Positions 42,624 through 55,200 of a DNA stretch of 64,000 nt are shown piece after piece. The position numbers were made by a program, and so were the translations under genes. The DNA comes from Limnomonas spitsbergensis. Taxonomy: Eukaryota > Chlorophyta > Chlorophyceae > Chlamydomonadales. Each line of letters starts with the position of its first letter. Position 1 is the first letter of the stretch. The notes beneath the pieces are model-generated. The model saw nothing but the letters and a program-made list of their open reading frames with translations. It searched no databases and was not told where the DNA came from. The DNA lies in NCBI GenBank assembly GCA_037349105.1, contig JAYJMM010000102.1, positions 1,860,001 to 1,924,000 of the forward strand, given 5' to 3'.

Positions 42624-45600
42624 ATGGATTATAATCCGGCTCTCACGCCCAGCATCTTGCACAGGTAAATATCTCCATTCCGACCGCTTCCCCACTGAAG
42701 ATCTAAGCCCCCCGCCTCTCACTGTACCTGACACGAAGTCCTTTAATCTGCCTGATTATTTAGGCCTGTGAGGGAGCCCTGTCAGGGCGCAGCTGAAACA
42801 CTGGAGCGGCAGTATCAGCGGGAACAGGAGTACTGGGCCGCGAAGCAGGCCAGGAGCCAGGAGACGCAGGACCGGCTCCTGAAGTCGCTGTACCCCTCTC
42901 GCGAAGACAAGTTCGATGCCGCGGCGGACGCGAGGCATTACCTCGACCAGCACCAGTTCGCGAAAGAGCAGCACCAAAGGCAGGGCCCTATCCCGCCTCT
43001 GATGGTCGTCGCTAATCTCAAACCGTACATGCATCGCCTTCTCCTGCCTCTCGCATACTTTGTATGCTTGCTACCGGTATGCTTGGTCGCCCACCATGGC
43101 TTTCGAGACGTCTCCCACATCTAATGATGCTACATTTGCTCGGTCCTTTGGGTGCTGAAGGTCTAAAGCGTGGCAGATGCAGATGGCTTGCGCATTCAAA
43201 CTTGGGTTGCATCTATACACATGGTGCTCATGCTCATGCCCCTGCCCCTGCCCCTGCCCCTGCCCCTGCCCCTGCCCCTGCCCCTGCCCGTCCTCACATC
43301 ATCTGCCCTGATATTCAATCTCCGCACCCCAGGCAGATGCTTAGGGATGCTTCTTTATACATGGTGCTCTCGCCCGCCCTCACTAATCCTGCCCTGCTGT
43401 GGACTCTCCACACCCCAGGCAGCTGCTTGTGGGACACCGGTACCTGGTTACTGTCTAATTGTGGGATGCCTCTCCATACACAGCGCTCATACCCCTGCCC
43501 ATGCCCGCCTCCTGATCGCCTGCCCTGATGTTGATCCGCGCACTGCAGGCAGCTGGGGCTTGAGGATGGGGGCACTCCACCCACGATGCTCATGCCCCTG
43601 CTCATGCCCGCTCCTTATCGCCTGCCCTGATGTTGATCCTCTGCCCTATAGGCAGCTAGAGCTTGAGGAGCGGGCCTGGGCCCAGTCAGGGCCTGTCAGC
43701 CCCATGGCAGTCCCACCCAACATCGACGCTCGGCCTTGGCAAGCAACCACCTACACATCTTATGCCAGCAAGCTGGAGGAGGTACGGCTGGGTTCAAAAC
43801 AGGAATTCAACCATTTACCGGTGAACGCCCCGAACTGCACGTCTTACAGAAGCAAGCTGGGGAATGTGTGAGGCTGTTGCATGCAGCTGTTTGGCTCATC
43901 TCATTATCTATGTCATCCAATATGAACAGCCCTGCTGCCTTGTACACTCTTGTCAGTGTCTCCTTAGAATATCCACACAACACGACACACTGTACATCTA
44001 TGAACATCAGTGTACATCTGTACAGCCAAACGTGCAGCAGCACCCTGGGATGCTTTAGATATTGTGCATTGTCTCCAGGGAGCACTGATGTATCCAGAGA
44101 TCTATTAGAAACATTGCCCAAGTAGACTTTTACCTGCCAGCTGAACAGGGAACCCCCTGGAATGCCAAGCTGTCTATGATTTAGGACTTGCAGGGCTGCA
44201 TGAGGCTCTGCACTCTGATGCTCATGCTTCCCCCTCCCCCCCGGTATCAGCCCTCATGCTCATGCTCATGCTACCCTCACAGTACCTGCTATGCCGCTCT
44301 TGCTGTCTCTTCCGCTCGTGGCAACCCGCCCCCTTGAGATTTATTCGCGCAGCAACAGCTGTACAAACTGATGGATTGCCCTCCTTAACCTCTCTGCTGC
44401 CTTGCCGTGCAGGACCTAGCTCGACGGGCAATGCATGGGCCTGTAGCGCAGGAGAACCTCCTCGCTATACAGAAGAAGGTGGCAGACAAGCAGCAGCGAG
44501 ACGAGGCTGATCGCCAGAGCTCGCGCCACATTGTTACGGACGAGGTGAGAAGGGGCAAAATTAATGTGTTGGGTGGGTGCGGTTTGGGCATGTGCAATTT
44601 ATGCGGAAGCAAATAACAAATGCTTTGGGCCACGGGCGCTGGCAAAGCCTTGACCAGTGCAGATCAGGCCTGAGGACCTCAGCTGGCAGCTGAGTTGATC
44701 AGGCCTGAGGACCGCAGCTGGCAGCTGAGTATATCAGGCCTGACTTCCAAACCTTGCGGCATGGTGGGGATGGCTGCTCCACCAGGCCCCTTCGGCGGTA
44801 GGCTTTGATGTAGCTGTAGCATCCTCAAACAAGCAATTGTGTTAGATTTTGAGTATAGCTGTACACACAGCGATTGGGGCTGCCTTCCACCCTTCCCCAT
44901 TCTCCCGCCGTGCAAGCTCCCACACGCCCCTCCTCTCGTCCCTGAAACCCCTTGCCTCTCCTCATTCCCCCTTCTGGTCCCAGCTCACCCTGTCCCTCCT
45001 CCTCCCTTATACAGAGCTCCTTCTGGAACCTGGGCTCAGTCAATGACAAGTGGCGCGCGCCGGACCGCCGCTCGCCACGCGGCCACGCAGAAGCGTCCCC
45101 CACCTCTCAGGAGCCTGCGCACCTGCACGCCCCTTATGCTGCCGGTGGCGGGTGCGCGGACGACAGCGCCCATGTGCCCCCGCCCTGGGCAGAAGAAAAG
45201 CCCATGGACACTCCCTGGGCCACCGCATACTCGCCAACTCCTGCTACCTACCAGCACGAGCAGCATTCGCCCACCCAGCAGCGCTATGCGAGCAGGCCTG
45301 GCACTGCCGCTTGCCCGTACGCAGCTGGCGGCGCGTACGCCGGCGAGCAGTACAGTGCCGATCCACAGTTGAGGCAGTACGGCAGTGCCGACGCGCCCGT
45401 GCCCGCTGCCATGAGCGGGCTTCCGTCCTGGGACGTAAAGCCCATGGGAACTCCCTGGGCCACCGAGTACTCACCGGCCGCTGCTCCCCAGTACCAGCAC
45501 GATCCTCACTCCCCATCCCAGCAGCGTTATGCCAGCAGGCCTGGCACTGCCGCTTGCCCGTTTGGGACGGACCGTGAGGCTGCGCCTGCTGCTGCATACG

Positions 45601-45896
45601 TCACCCAGCAGGAGCTGGTGCAGCAACAGCTGCTGATCCATCAGGAGCAACAGGAGCTGCTACAGCAGCGGCAGCAGCTGATGCAGCAGCAGCAGGAGCA
45701 ACAATTGCAACAGGAGCAGCAACACCAGCTGCAGCAGCAACAGCTGGGTGCCTCTGTTTCTAGGCATCTGCGCTACTCGACCCGACCGGACTCCAGATCT
45801 TGCCCTTTTGCTACGGACAGTGATCACATGCAGCTGGCGGCCGCGGCGCCCCCGCAGCCGCAGCAGCAGGCAGGCCAGCGCTTTCCATGGCTCTGA
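42624..45896 (+). CDS. Gln-rich coiled-coil protein with repeated RPGTAACP motif, unknown function
   Basis: I do not recognise the family. Exons: 42624-42664 (MDYNPALTPSILHR), 42764 to about 43002, 43656-43781, 44413-44544 and 45015-45896. The exon 2 donor is weak (ATG|GTCGTC) and uncertain, the others are good. About 490 residues. Exon 2 and exon 4 are highly charged and helical (LERQYQREQEYWAAKQARSQ; NLLAIQKKVADKQQRDEADR), suggesting coiled coil. The last exon has two near-repeats of KPMDTPWATAYSP and three copies of a motif like RYASRPGTAACPF (near 45280, 45530 and 45775). A Gln/Leu-rich segment follows at 45610-45745, and the C-terminus is QRFPWL. No signal peptide or membrane segment is seen. 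A structural or cytoskeletal role is possible but only a guess. Confidence 0.75.
43236..43291 (+). repeat. (CCCTGC)n hexanucleotide microsatellite
   Basis: About nine perfect CCCTGC units lie in intron 2 of the Gln-rich gene, next to the decayed acceptor copies. Confidence 0.85.
43320..43660 (+). repeat. Tandem copies of the exon 3 acceptor of the Gln-rich gene
   Basis: The real acceptor (CTATAGGCAGCTAGAGCTTG at about 43651) is preceded by three diverged copies of the same junction: CCCCAGGCAGATGCTTAGGG near 43331, CCCCAGGCAGCTGCTTGTGG near 43417 and CTGCAGGCAGCTGGGGCTTG near 43546. Each carries an AG acceptor plus the start of exon 3. Spacing is about 85-130 bp. Confidence 0.8.
44665..44750 (+). 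repeat. ~36 bp tandem repeat
   Basis: GATCAGGCCTGAGGACCGCAG-like units followed by CTGGCAGCTGAGT occur about two and a half times in the last intron of the Gln-rich gene. The unit contains the palindromic pair CAGCTGGCAGCTG. Confidence 0.7.
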
Positions 45897-46330
45897 TGGG
45901 CTCGCGGTCCGAACTCAATCTTGGACCCTATCCGTGGCTCTGATGGGTTTAGGGTTTTAAATCGATCCTAGACCTTGAACCCTTTCCATGGCTCTGAGCC
46001 GCTCCTCTGGGCTCTTGTCTTCTCTGGCTGGGCCACTGCAATAACTGGTTCAGCACTTCAACCCTTGGATACTCAAGTGCTGTGGCCTTGTATATCGGTA
46101 CCACACATAACTAATATGTTTCGGAAAAAGGTCTGCCTTTTGCTGTCCTATTACTATCCTCCTGAGTGGTTTTGTACTATCCTCCTGAGTCGTTTACCGG
46201 TGATACCTGCAAGCATATACGGTATCAGCCACTTGGTGGATCTTGGTGCCTCCCAACATTTGGTCTTCTGCACGAGCTTCTGCCGGTGTAAAAGCTCAAG
46301 GGATGCCGAAATGCATCCCTGCGTTTTTTA
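45897..46330. other. 3' flank of the Gln-rich gene
   Basis: Just after the stop codon, three phrases of the type CTTTCCATGGCTCTGATGGG and 'gaccctatccgtggctctgatggg' repeat at about 40-70 bp. This duplicates the terminal coding sequence FPWL* into the downstream region. Otherwise I see nothing in this stretch. Confidence 0.5.
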
Positions 46331-48079
46331 GGGATCTCCTTCATGGGAGACTGTAAAAAAAGTGTGCCTAGAAAAAAAAAGTGACTAAAAAAAATCGTGG
46401 GGATCTTTGGCACCTTCCCCGGGTTTCTTTTGGTGTCTTTATTTGTCTTGAACCCTTCGCTCTTTTTCAGGGTTGTTTTCTTTCGGGTGCGAACAACCAT
46501 CGGCGTGTCAGTGCGATTACGCACGGTATGCAACAACTTTTTCTTACAGCAGCAGGTATCGAACTCGCGACCTCCGCTTAATCAGCATCGTCGGTGCTAG
46601 GCTGTAAGCGACTGACACCAGTACGGCATTAGTCACGGTCGATTGGGTGGGTGGCGGGCGAGAGGTGTGATCGCCGCGCGGCCAAAAAGCTTCACGAATA
46701 CACATTGCCTACACCCGACGTTGAGTAAAATATTACCACATTGCTAATGCGCTGCTTTCAATCGAGGCTGCACTTGCGGCGTAACACAGCGTTTCAACAA
46801 AGGCCTTGCATGCCGAGCGTCGCCACTCGTTCGGTATGTAGCATGGGTGGTTGGCCGGCGAGAGATGTCATCGGCCCCCAATTCGCAGCGACTGCAATAA
46901 CTTTTCGAATACATATCGCCTACACTCGACGTTGAGTGCATTAGAATCACAATGTCAATGCGCATCTTTTGATCGCCTGCCCGGTGCCTGCTGAGCGTCG
47001 TGAGCCGTCCAGGCCGGCATAGTAGGTTCTGCTGCGCGTCTTTGTTGTTTTTTTTTAGGGATCTCCTTCATGGGAGACTGTAAAAAAAGTGTGCCTAGAA
47101 AAAAAAAGTGACTAAAAAAAAAAAAAAAAAAAAAAAACACGCGCAGCAGAACCTACTATGCCGGCCTGGACACCTCACGACGCTCAGCAGGCACCGGGCA
47201 GGCGATCAAAAGATGCGCGTTGACATTGTGATTCTAATGCACTCAACGTCGAGTGTAGGCGATATGTATTCGAAAAGTTATTGCAGTCGCTGCGAATTGG
47301 GGGCCGATGACATCTCTCGCCGGCCAACCACACATGCTACATACCGAAACGAGTGGCGACGCTCGGCATGCACGGCCTGGGTGGCAACGCAGTGTTATGC
47401 CGCAAGTGCGGCCTCGATTGAAAGCAGCGCATTAGCAATGTGGTTATATTTTACTCAAAAACAAAGACGCGCAGCAGAACCTACTATTCCGGCCTGGACA
47501 GCTCACGACGCTCAGCAGGCACCGGGCAGGCGATCAAAAGATGCGCATTGACATTGTGATTCTAATGCACTCAACGTCGAGTGTAGGCGATATGTATTCG
47601 AAAAGTTATTGCAGTCGCTGCGAATTGGGGGCCGATGACATCTCTCGCCGGCCAACCACCCATGCTACATACCGAACGAGTGGCGACGCTCGGCATGCAA
47701 GGCCTTTGTAGAAACGCTGTGTTACGCCGCAAGTGCGCCCTCGATTGAAAGCAGCGCTTTAGCAATGTGGTTATATTTACTGAACGTCAGGTGAAGGCGA
47801 TGTGAATTCGGAAAGCTTTTTGGCCGCGCAGCGATGACTCCTCTCGCCCGCCACCCACCCAATCGACCGTGACTAATGCCGTACTGGTGTCAGTCGCTTA
47901 CAGCCTAGCACCGACGATGCTGATCAAGCGGAGGTCGCGAGTTCGATACCTGCTGGTGTTAGCCGATGGTTGTTCGCACCCGAGAGAAAACAACCCTGAA
48001 GAAGAGCGAAGGGTTCAAGAAAAGTAAAGACACCAAAAGAAACCCGGGAAAGGTGGCAAAGATCCCCACGATTTTTTAG
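46331..48079. mobile_element. Composite inverted/tandem element with tRNA-like ends
   Basis: The block is symmetric about position ~47090. A ~315 bp unit occurs three times: inverted at 46736-47048 and direct at 47138-47456 and 47461-47778. Outside lie inverted copies of a tRNA-like segment (46385-46735 and 47779-48079) with the box B-like GTTCGATACC at 47941-47950 and its complement at 46555-46564. The ends read GAAACCCGGGAAAGGTGG and CCCCACGATTTTTT. The hairpin TCTCC..GGAGA with poly-A/T tracts recurs at 46333 and 47059. There is no coding capacity. The simplest reading is nested, head-to-head SINE-like insertions with later tandem duplication. Confidence 0.7.
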
Positions 48080-49210
48080 TAATGTTTTGTGACCCAGATG
48101 TGGGCAACAGAGAGCATGTGCAGAGATGTGGGAAACGCCTCGAGGAATGTCGTAGCTTATACCGGTGTGTGGTACATTCAAACGAGCTAAAAGCTATGAA
48201 AGTCCCAAACCATCAGGTCGAGGAGGAGGGAGCCGAGGTCGTGACGACACATGAAGGTGCCGTGGTGGCCGACAGAGATTCCCTTTTAACCTTAAAGGAT
48301 AAGTTCCCACGAGACAGGGACAAGACTGTCTGATAACCGCAAATTGCAAACTATCATTGATGAAGGTGAACCAACCACAAGCGTTCGTGATCATCTAAAT
48401 GGTGAAATGAATCCACGCAGGAGTGATGAGTGAGTTCAAAACCCGCATTACTGCATGTCAAATTTTAGAAACTGCAGAACATCAACTTGTTAAACATCAT
48501 ATGACCAGGCCGGTAATCAAACGACTGCATGAGGCCACACTGCTTTCCAGCAACACCGGATTTAGGCGTGAGATTTGCCAATTGGGAAACGAAGCAGTGG
48601 TTTGAGTGGCCATGTGCAAAACTGCCAACATAAAATTTTGGTCTCACAGCACCATCTGTTTGAGCTGACAAAATTGTTTTCAGGTCCTCAAAGATAATGT
48701 CATAGAAGGAGCACATCAGCACAAGCATTGTCCAGGCCTATGGCCGGCCATGACAGCGGGCAAAACAATACATCTTCATTCAGATGCAGAGGACCGCCAG
48801 CTTCCCACCAGCTTCCTGCATGCTCAGCAATTTATTCTTCTTCTGCTGCTGCTGATGCCCATTCGACGGTGCCAACTTCAGAAAAATCCAAAATCAACCA
48901 CCACAGCCCCAGACCTTAACAGATGCAGCAAATGCAGGTGCTTGAAGGGACATGGTTGGTTTGCTCTGCCCCCGCAGCGCCCCGTCACCTGCTTATAACA
49001 TGTAAGAAAAACTCCACCCCCTCCATTCCCAAAAGGCACCTTGCCTCCCCCAAACGGCACACCCAAGGACCCTGCGTCACTTATGAAAAATTACGCCAGG
49101 ATCCTTCCATAACAGGATCTTCCCGTCCCACAAGAAGAGGTGAAGAGGAAGTCGAAAATCTAAGACCAGCGGGATGCTGAGGGGGAGTAGAAGCAGCACG
49201 ACGCAGCACA
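48080..49210. other. Downstream flank of the NCL gene, no gene seen
   Basis: A plus-strand open frame at 48082-48333 and short frames around 48423-48998 show no recognised domain and no splice-linked partner. This stretch should contain the 3' untranslated region of the exchanger gene (minus strand). Confidence 0.5.
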
Positions 49211-52200
49211 CTATGCCGGGATCTCCCCGTCCCACATAAAGACGTAGTCAAAGACGTAGACCAGCAGGATGCTGAGGGGGTACAAGCAGAGCACCACTGG
49301 CGCCATCCACGCTTTGATGGTCTGGGAGCTCATGCCAATGATGCCCACCACAAGGGTGCAACCCACGGTGATCGCCACCTGCACCATGCCGCAAATTGTA
49401 AGTTAATGACATAGCACCTCTGGGCCATGCTGAAATGAAGCTCAGCCACGTCGGCAAACAAAAAGACAGCTAGGAAAGTCAAGGGAGAGGGCAAAAGAGG
49501 CTACACATTGTACGCAAGGAGGAGAGGGGAATCAAAGTTGAGGCATGCAGTGGTGCAACCCACGGTGATCGCCACCTGCACCACGACACACACACACACA
49601 CACACATTCTGTGTGTGTGTTGGGGGGAGAAAACTAGGGAATTTGAATTAAAGGAGAGGCATTCCATAGGATGCCACGGCGCGCTGTGACGGTGACCTGC
49701 TGCATAACTAACACAGAATCTGACTTTTGACTCCGGCTCCTGACTTTGGCTCCTGGCTTTGGCTTCTGACTTCTGGCTCCGGCCTCCGTCTTAGGGTTCT
49801 GAATTCTGACTTCAGCTTCTGGCTTCGGCTTCTGACCTTTGGTCTCGGGCTTCCCTGTTGTTCGTCTCTGCTTCTTGGTCCTGCTTTCTGGTCTTCCTGG
49901 CGTCTGTGTTCCTTGTGTTGGGTCCTCGTCAGTCTGTTTGTGGTGTTCGTGGGTCGTCTGTTATTTCTGTTGCTGGTTGTTTGGTTTGGTCTCTGGTGCC
50001 TGTATCGTTTTTTGGTTCCTCCCCCGTTCGCTCTGCCTGGCCCTTTCGCAAAAGGCTGTGGCTGCTTGCGTCAACTTTGTAACAATAAAACACAAACATG
50101 CAGAGTGGTGGTTAGGGGAGAGGGTAATTGAAGCCTAGACGGACGTTCACACACAACAGCACACAACAGCACAAAATGGCATGGCGTGATCTCAACCTTC
50201 ATCCGGAAGCAAGTTGCGAAGGATCGTGGGGGAATGGAAGCAAAGCCAAGGCACAAGATATCACACCCCCTCACCTATCATGGAGGAGAGGGGAGGGGAG
50301 GGGAGGGGAGGGAGCGGAACCTAAGCCTAGGCGCACGATGGCACACGATCGGATGGCATATTAGCATACCACTAACGGTATATACCTTTATACATGGCTT
50401 ATACGTGTATACGCCAGTGCCGATATACGGTATAGACCAGCCCTACATACCACAGCATGCCATGGTGGCCAGATACGCCGCGACACATACTGTACCCTCA
50501 CATGTGTGAACGCGTCAACACCTGCGGGCCGCCAAACAAAGGTTGCTGCTCCCCCCCCCTAACACAGGAGGGTACATGGCTGGGGCTTGCTTGCACCCAG
50601 TCCATAACTCCATAAGGGAGAATACCGGCCAGGCCAGAGCGCGGCCACATAGATTGCATCCGCAATTGTTGATGCTAGGATGCTTCAGCTTCGTTTCGTT
50701 TCAGGGGCATCGCACAGCCTGTGGCCTTGAGTGCCTGGTGCAAAAAGCCCTGCCGCTTGTTCTGTCAGGGAAAGGGTATTGGTGTGAGCTGCAATCCCAT
50801 TCGGACATCTTGCACAAGATTTCCTAGTGGCAGCGCAGCTCGTACCAATACCCATTCCCTGACATGTTCCAGCGGTCGTAGGCCGGTCAAGGTCAGGTCC
50901 CCATCTGCCCAGCAACGGCTGCCCAGCGGACCGCAAATGTGGCCTGCTGTGCTACAAAGTCAGCACGGCTGCCTTCCTGAGGCAACAAACTCCTATACCA
51001 GCGAGGAAGTTTGTTAGGATCTACCAATCCAGCAGGGCCCCCCTCCCGGGGCAGAGCACCCTCCTGTCCTCCCAGTCCCCTGCTAGGGTCAAATTTATAT
51101 CTTGGGTAAGTCCCCCAGTCTGAACCGACCATGCAGAATCGTATGGCTGACCATACAGGGAAGCCTTGTCCTTAAGGCTTACGGGATCTTATTGAAGCTG
51201 ATGCCCTCTTGTAAAGCAGCTTCAAAAAACAGCGTCCCACCCCACCCAATTCTCTGTTGAAAAAGGCTTCAGGCTGCACGTGCAGTCGATGCAACATGAA
51301 GTGCCAGGCAACACTCTCACACTTGCAGGGTCAGACAGACGTAATTTCCGTGTGCCTCAGCAACAGTTCAGCTACATCGCAACCTATGGCTATCTTAGGG
51401 TGGTTCAGCTACATTTCAGCTACCTTATAGCCTACCGCCATTCCACGCCAAGTTGAAGAGCACCGGCTATGTTCGTGTGCACCCAACAGAACCTGGCAGT
51501 TCCAGCTAGGCGCAGCAAGCCCTGTTGCTTGGGCCACCAGCCGTATGCCAGTCATGGCTGCCCAATCAGCCCAGTGGTGGCGGCCCGGCCGCCCCTCGAA
51601 GGTGGTGTGGAGCACACTTCAATGAACGCTGCTAGGTAGCTACGCAAGACCTTCGTCAAGCGCTCCTCCCCACCGGGCATGCAGTCTTTATCCCGAAGCT
51701 GACACTCCTTGGCACACCCACCTCACTCGGGAATATATCCATGTCGGGCCCTGACAGTCCCCCCCATTAACCCTGGAGGTCAACCCCATGAGCCCTGCAG
51801 GTAAATCCTGTGAACCCTGCAGGTGAACCTCGACAACCCTACAAGTAGAATCCATCAACCCTGAAGGGAAAAACCGTTAACCGTTAAGACAAACCCCATC
51901 AACCCTGAAGGGAAAACCCGTTAACCGTTAAGACAAACCCCGTAAACCCTGGAGGTCCACCCACCTCGCTGGTGAAGGTCCAGGTGAGGCCCTGGAGGTA
52001 CACCACGGTCAAGAAGAGGCCCAGGCACATGGTGTTATTCATGGTGACCGCGCCATAAACCTGCCACCAGAGAGATCAGGGTTTAGGGTTAAGGACTTAG
52101 GGTTTAGGGGGCAAATGGTGTCCATGGGGACTGCAGCAGACACCTGCCAACAGAGCAATGAGGGTGAAAGGTTGAGGGTTTAGAGGGGGGACGGTGCTTA

Positions 52201-55200
52201 TGGTGACTTCGTCGTACACGTGCGGACAGGGGGAATAGGGTTTCGATTTAGGGGACATATTTGAACGCTTAAACCAAGCTGTACTGCACACAGTCACAGC
52301 ACAATACACCAGGGACCAGGGGTTCAGGGTTCAGGGCGGAAAAGTGAAGGGTCAAAATGGTAAGGGTTCATGGTTTGGGTTTCTGCTCATGAGGGCCAAG
52401 ACATGATGCATCAAGGAAACACTTGCTCCAAATTATTCTCGGCTAGTATGTCTTACAAATTATTCCACATAAAAGGCTGTTGTCCTGGAAGTGTGGATGC
52501 ATTTTGAAGAAATGGCTGCAATTCTCCATGAGCAACCACACATCACCAACATTGTGAGCGTGTCCTCTTTTGTCAAATCATGCCAATGGAACAGTTGCTT
52601 CTCAACTGTAAACTAATGGCTTCTCTGATGAAATGTTGCTAGCGGTTATTGTGGAGGTGTTGAGTTCAACACTACAGGTGCGTAACTGCAGGTGCGTAAA
52701 AATACCGCTGATGCTTCAGACCTCCTGCAATCGTTGAGCCTATTAAGTACTTGGCATCGAAATCCCTGTCCGGACCGGCCCTCTTTCCAGGTCATACAAA
52801 AAGTCCAACCGGAACATTTGCCACAGGCAGGAGGAGCAAAGGAGATGTGGGGGACTTGGGTTAAGGGGACGTATGGTGGCGTTCATGGTCATAGCACCAT
52901 CAACCGGCAACCAGGAAGCAGTGAGGAGGAGAGCAGGGGGGAGCATAAGGGATGTGGGGGGGTAGGGTTTAGGGGGCCTATGGTGGCGTTTATGGTCACA
53001 TCATAGCGACATCAACCGGTGACCAGAGAACACTGTGAAGGTGGGCATGTGAAGCAAGTAGGGGGTGAGGAGAGGGGGATGCAAGGCTGGTGCGAAGCAA
53101 GAGGGAGGGTGGTAAGGGGGAGAGGGGGGTGCAAGGCTGGTACGAAGCAAGAGGGAGGGTGGGGGGGGATTGTATGGGTGACGAGGAGGGAGCCAGGGGA
53201 TGTGCGGGGTACGAGGCAGGTGTGTAGCAGCAGATCCGGGTCCAGGGGGGGCAGTCAAAAGGAGCACAGTTCTGAGGAGGGCAGGAGGAAGGGGGCAAGA
53301 CTCGGGTTGAATAACAAGGAATTCGCCAACAAGGAATTACCGAATAAAATTAACCGCATACCCCTAGCATGCCCCCTTCTCAGACCTGACTGTAGGTGAG
53401 GCTGAGGTTGCGCTCTTTCTTGCCGGATGCGAACATGAGACTGGACACGAGCTCAGAGGCGTTGGAGGCCATCGGGGCCACGACAAAGGCCACGAAGAAG
53501 GCGGGGATGCCAGAGGCAGTGCTGAAGCTGCCAACCTGCAGGAAGGGGGAAATGTTGCTTTTACAGGCAGACAAAGCGCTTCAATGTATTAATCTTAGGC
53601 TTGAAGCTCTGAAGTGTTTTACAGTCCTTGGGTCAATGTGCAGATGCCTTCATACATGGATACATGATATATATTTTCCTTGACTTGGGGAGGTGATGTT
53701 TGGCTGCTCCCTTCTTCCCCTCTACAACGGTAATATCTGCTCCTGCATCACCCGCCGTGGCCCGCTCTCCCAAGTCCCCGTGGATGTCCCTCACAGGCTG
53801 ATGCGCCATCCCCAGCCTCGCGGGCATTTTGTAAATCAACCCCATATACCTCAATGGACGTCGTCGCCAGGATGTTCGAAATATGGAGGCGGCCCTCAGA
53901 CAACTCCGTCACACCAAGCCATACACACACTAAGGGTCTTGGCTGCCCTGTATATGGCTGCAGACCCCACAACTGAAGCAGCCGCCGCAGCCGCCGCAGC
54001 AGCAGCATGCCTGTCCATAATACGACACAGCTGAAAAAACAGCAGAAGCCCAAAATGTGGCACAGCTGCACGAACAGCAGCAGCAGCAGCGGCAGCGGCA
54101 GCAGCAACAGCGGAGGCGGCGGCGGCAGCGGCAGCGTACTGCTGCTTATATCACACACGTAGTGGAGCGGCAACAGCCACATCAGCATCATCAACATCAG
54201 CACCATCACCAGCAATCAGCTCCAGCATGACCCACCGCATCGACCATGGGGTCAGCGAACACGCCGCAAACCAGCGCTCCCGCCGCAAGACGCAGCACCG
54301 CTCGCACAGCAATCTGCCTTGAAGACAGCTCCGGCTTAGAATTCTTCTCCTCCTCCTCCTCCTCCGAGATGTCCTCGCCCGCAACGCCCCCGTTCTCTAG
54401 AAGCGCGGCTGACTCAGCGTTGGTCGCCTCAGCCTCCATCAGGCTGCTGTTGTGGGCATTGTGCGCCAGGGTCCACCTGAGTTAAGGGCAGGGTGTGTCG
54501 GACAAGGCTTGCCAGGGTGTGTGGGAGGTCATACCGCCAAGGTCCACCTGAGGCGGGCAAGAGGAGTGATGTGGGCAAGAGAAGAGTGAGGTGGGCAAGA
54601 GAAGAGTGGTGCTGACAAGAGAAGAGTGCGGCGGGCTAGCGAAGAGTGATGCGGGCAAGAAAAGAGTGATGAGGGCAAGGCACACCAGGGCGTATGGGAG
54701 GACAAGCTGGCCTGATGGGATGGAGTAGTGAGCTAGGGGCCACATAAGGCGTGGGGGGGTCAGCAACAGAATTTGCAGGACATGGGACAACAGGGCAGGT
54801 GAGTGGCCAAGGTCCAATCCACCTGACAGGGGGAGGGAGGGACCAAATAAGAGTGAGTGAGACTGCTCAGAAGAGGCGCACCAGGGAGCTTGCAGGTTAA
54901 GGCACCGCATGTTTGTGCGGGTGAGAATCAGTGATGTGCCGATTGGGCAGAGTAAGGCAAAGGCAGCTATTGTTAACAAATAAATACCGTAATTACTGTC
55001 ACGATTTCTAAATAACGGTGCAATTGCACAGCACTGGTGATTATGCTTGCTTGAGTGTGGACTGGGTTGAGGGAGCATGTGAACGTAAGGGAGGGCACTA
55101 GGCTTTAAAAATTAAGGGATGGAATCTTCCCCTCTCCAGCGACCAGCCAGTGACAGACGAGGGGCAAACGACCTCAAATCACGCCCACGTACCCTCCCCC

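Noticed and set aside
46540..46615. A functional tRNA gene (minus strand), and its mirror at 47900-47965
   Set aside because: Box B is present, but the acceptor and anticodon stems do not pair properly, and the sequence is part of a repeated element.
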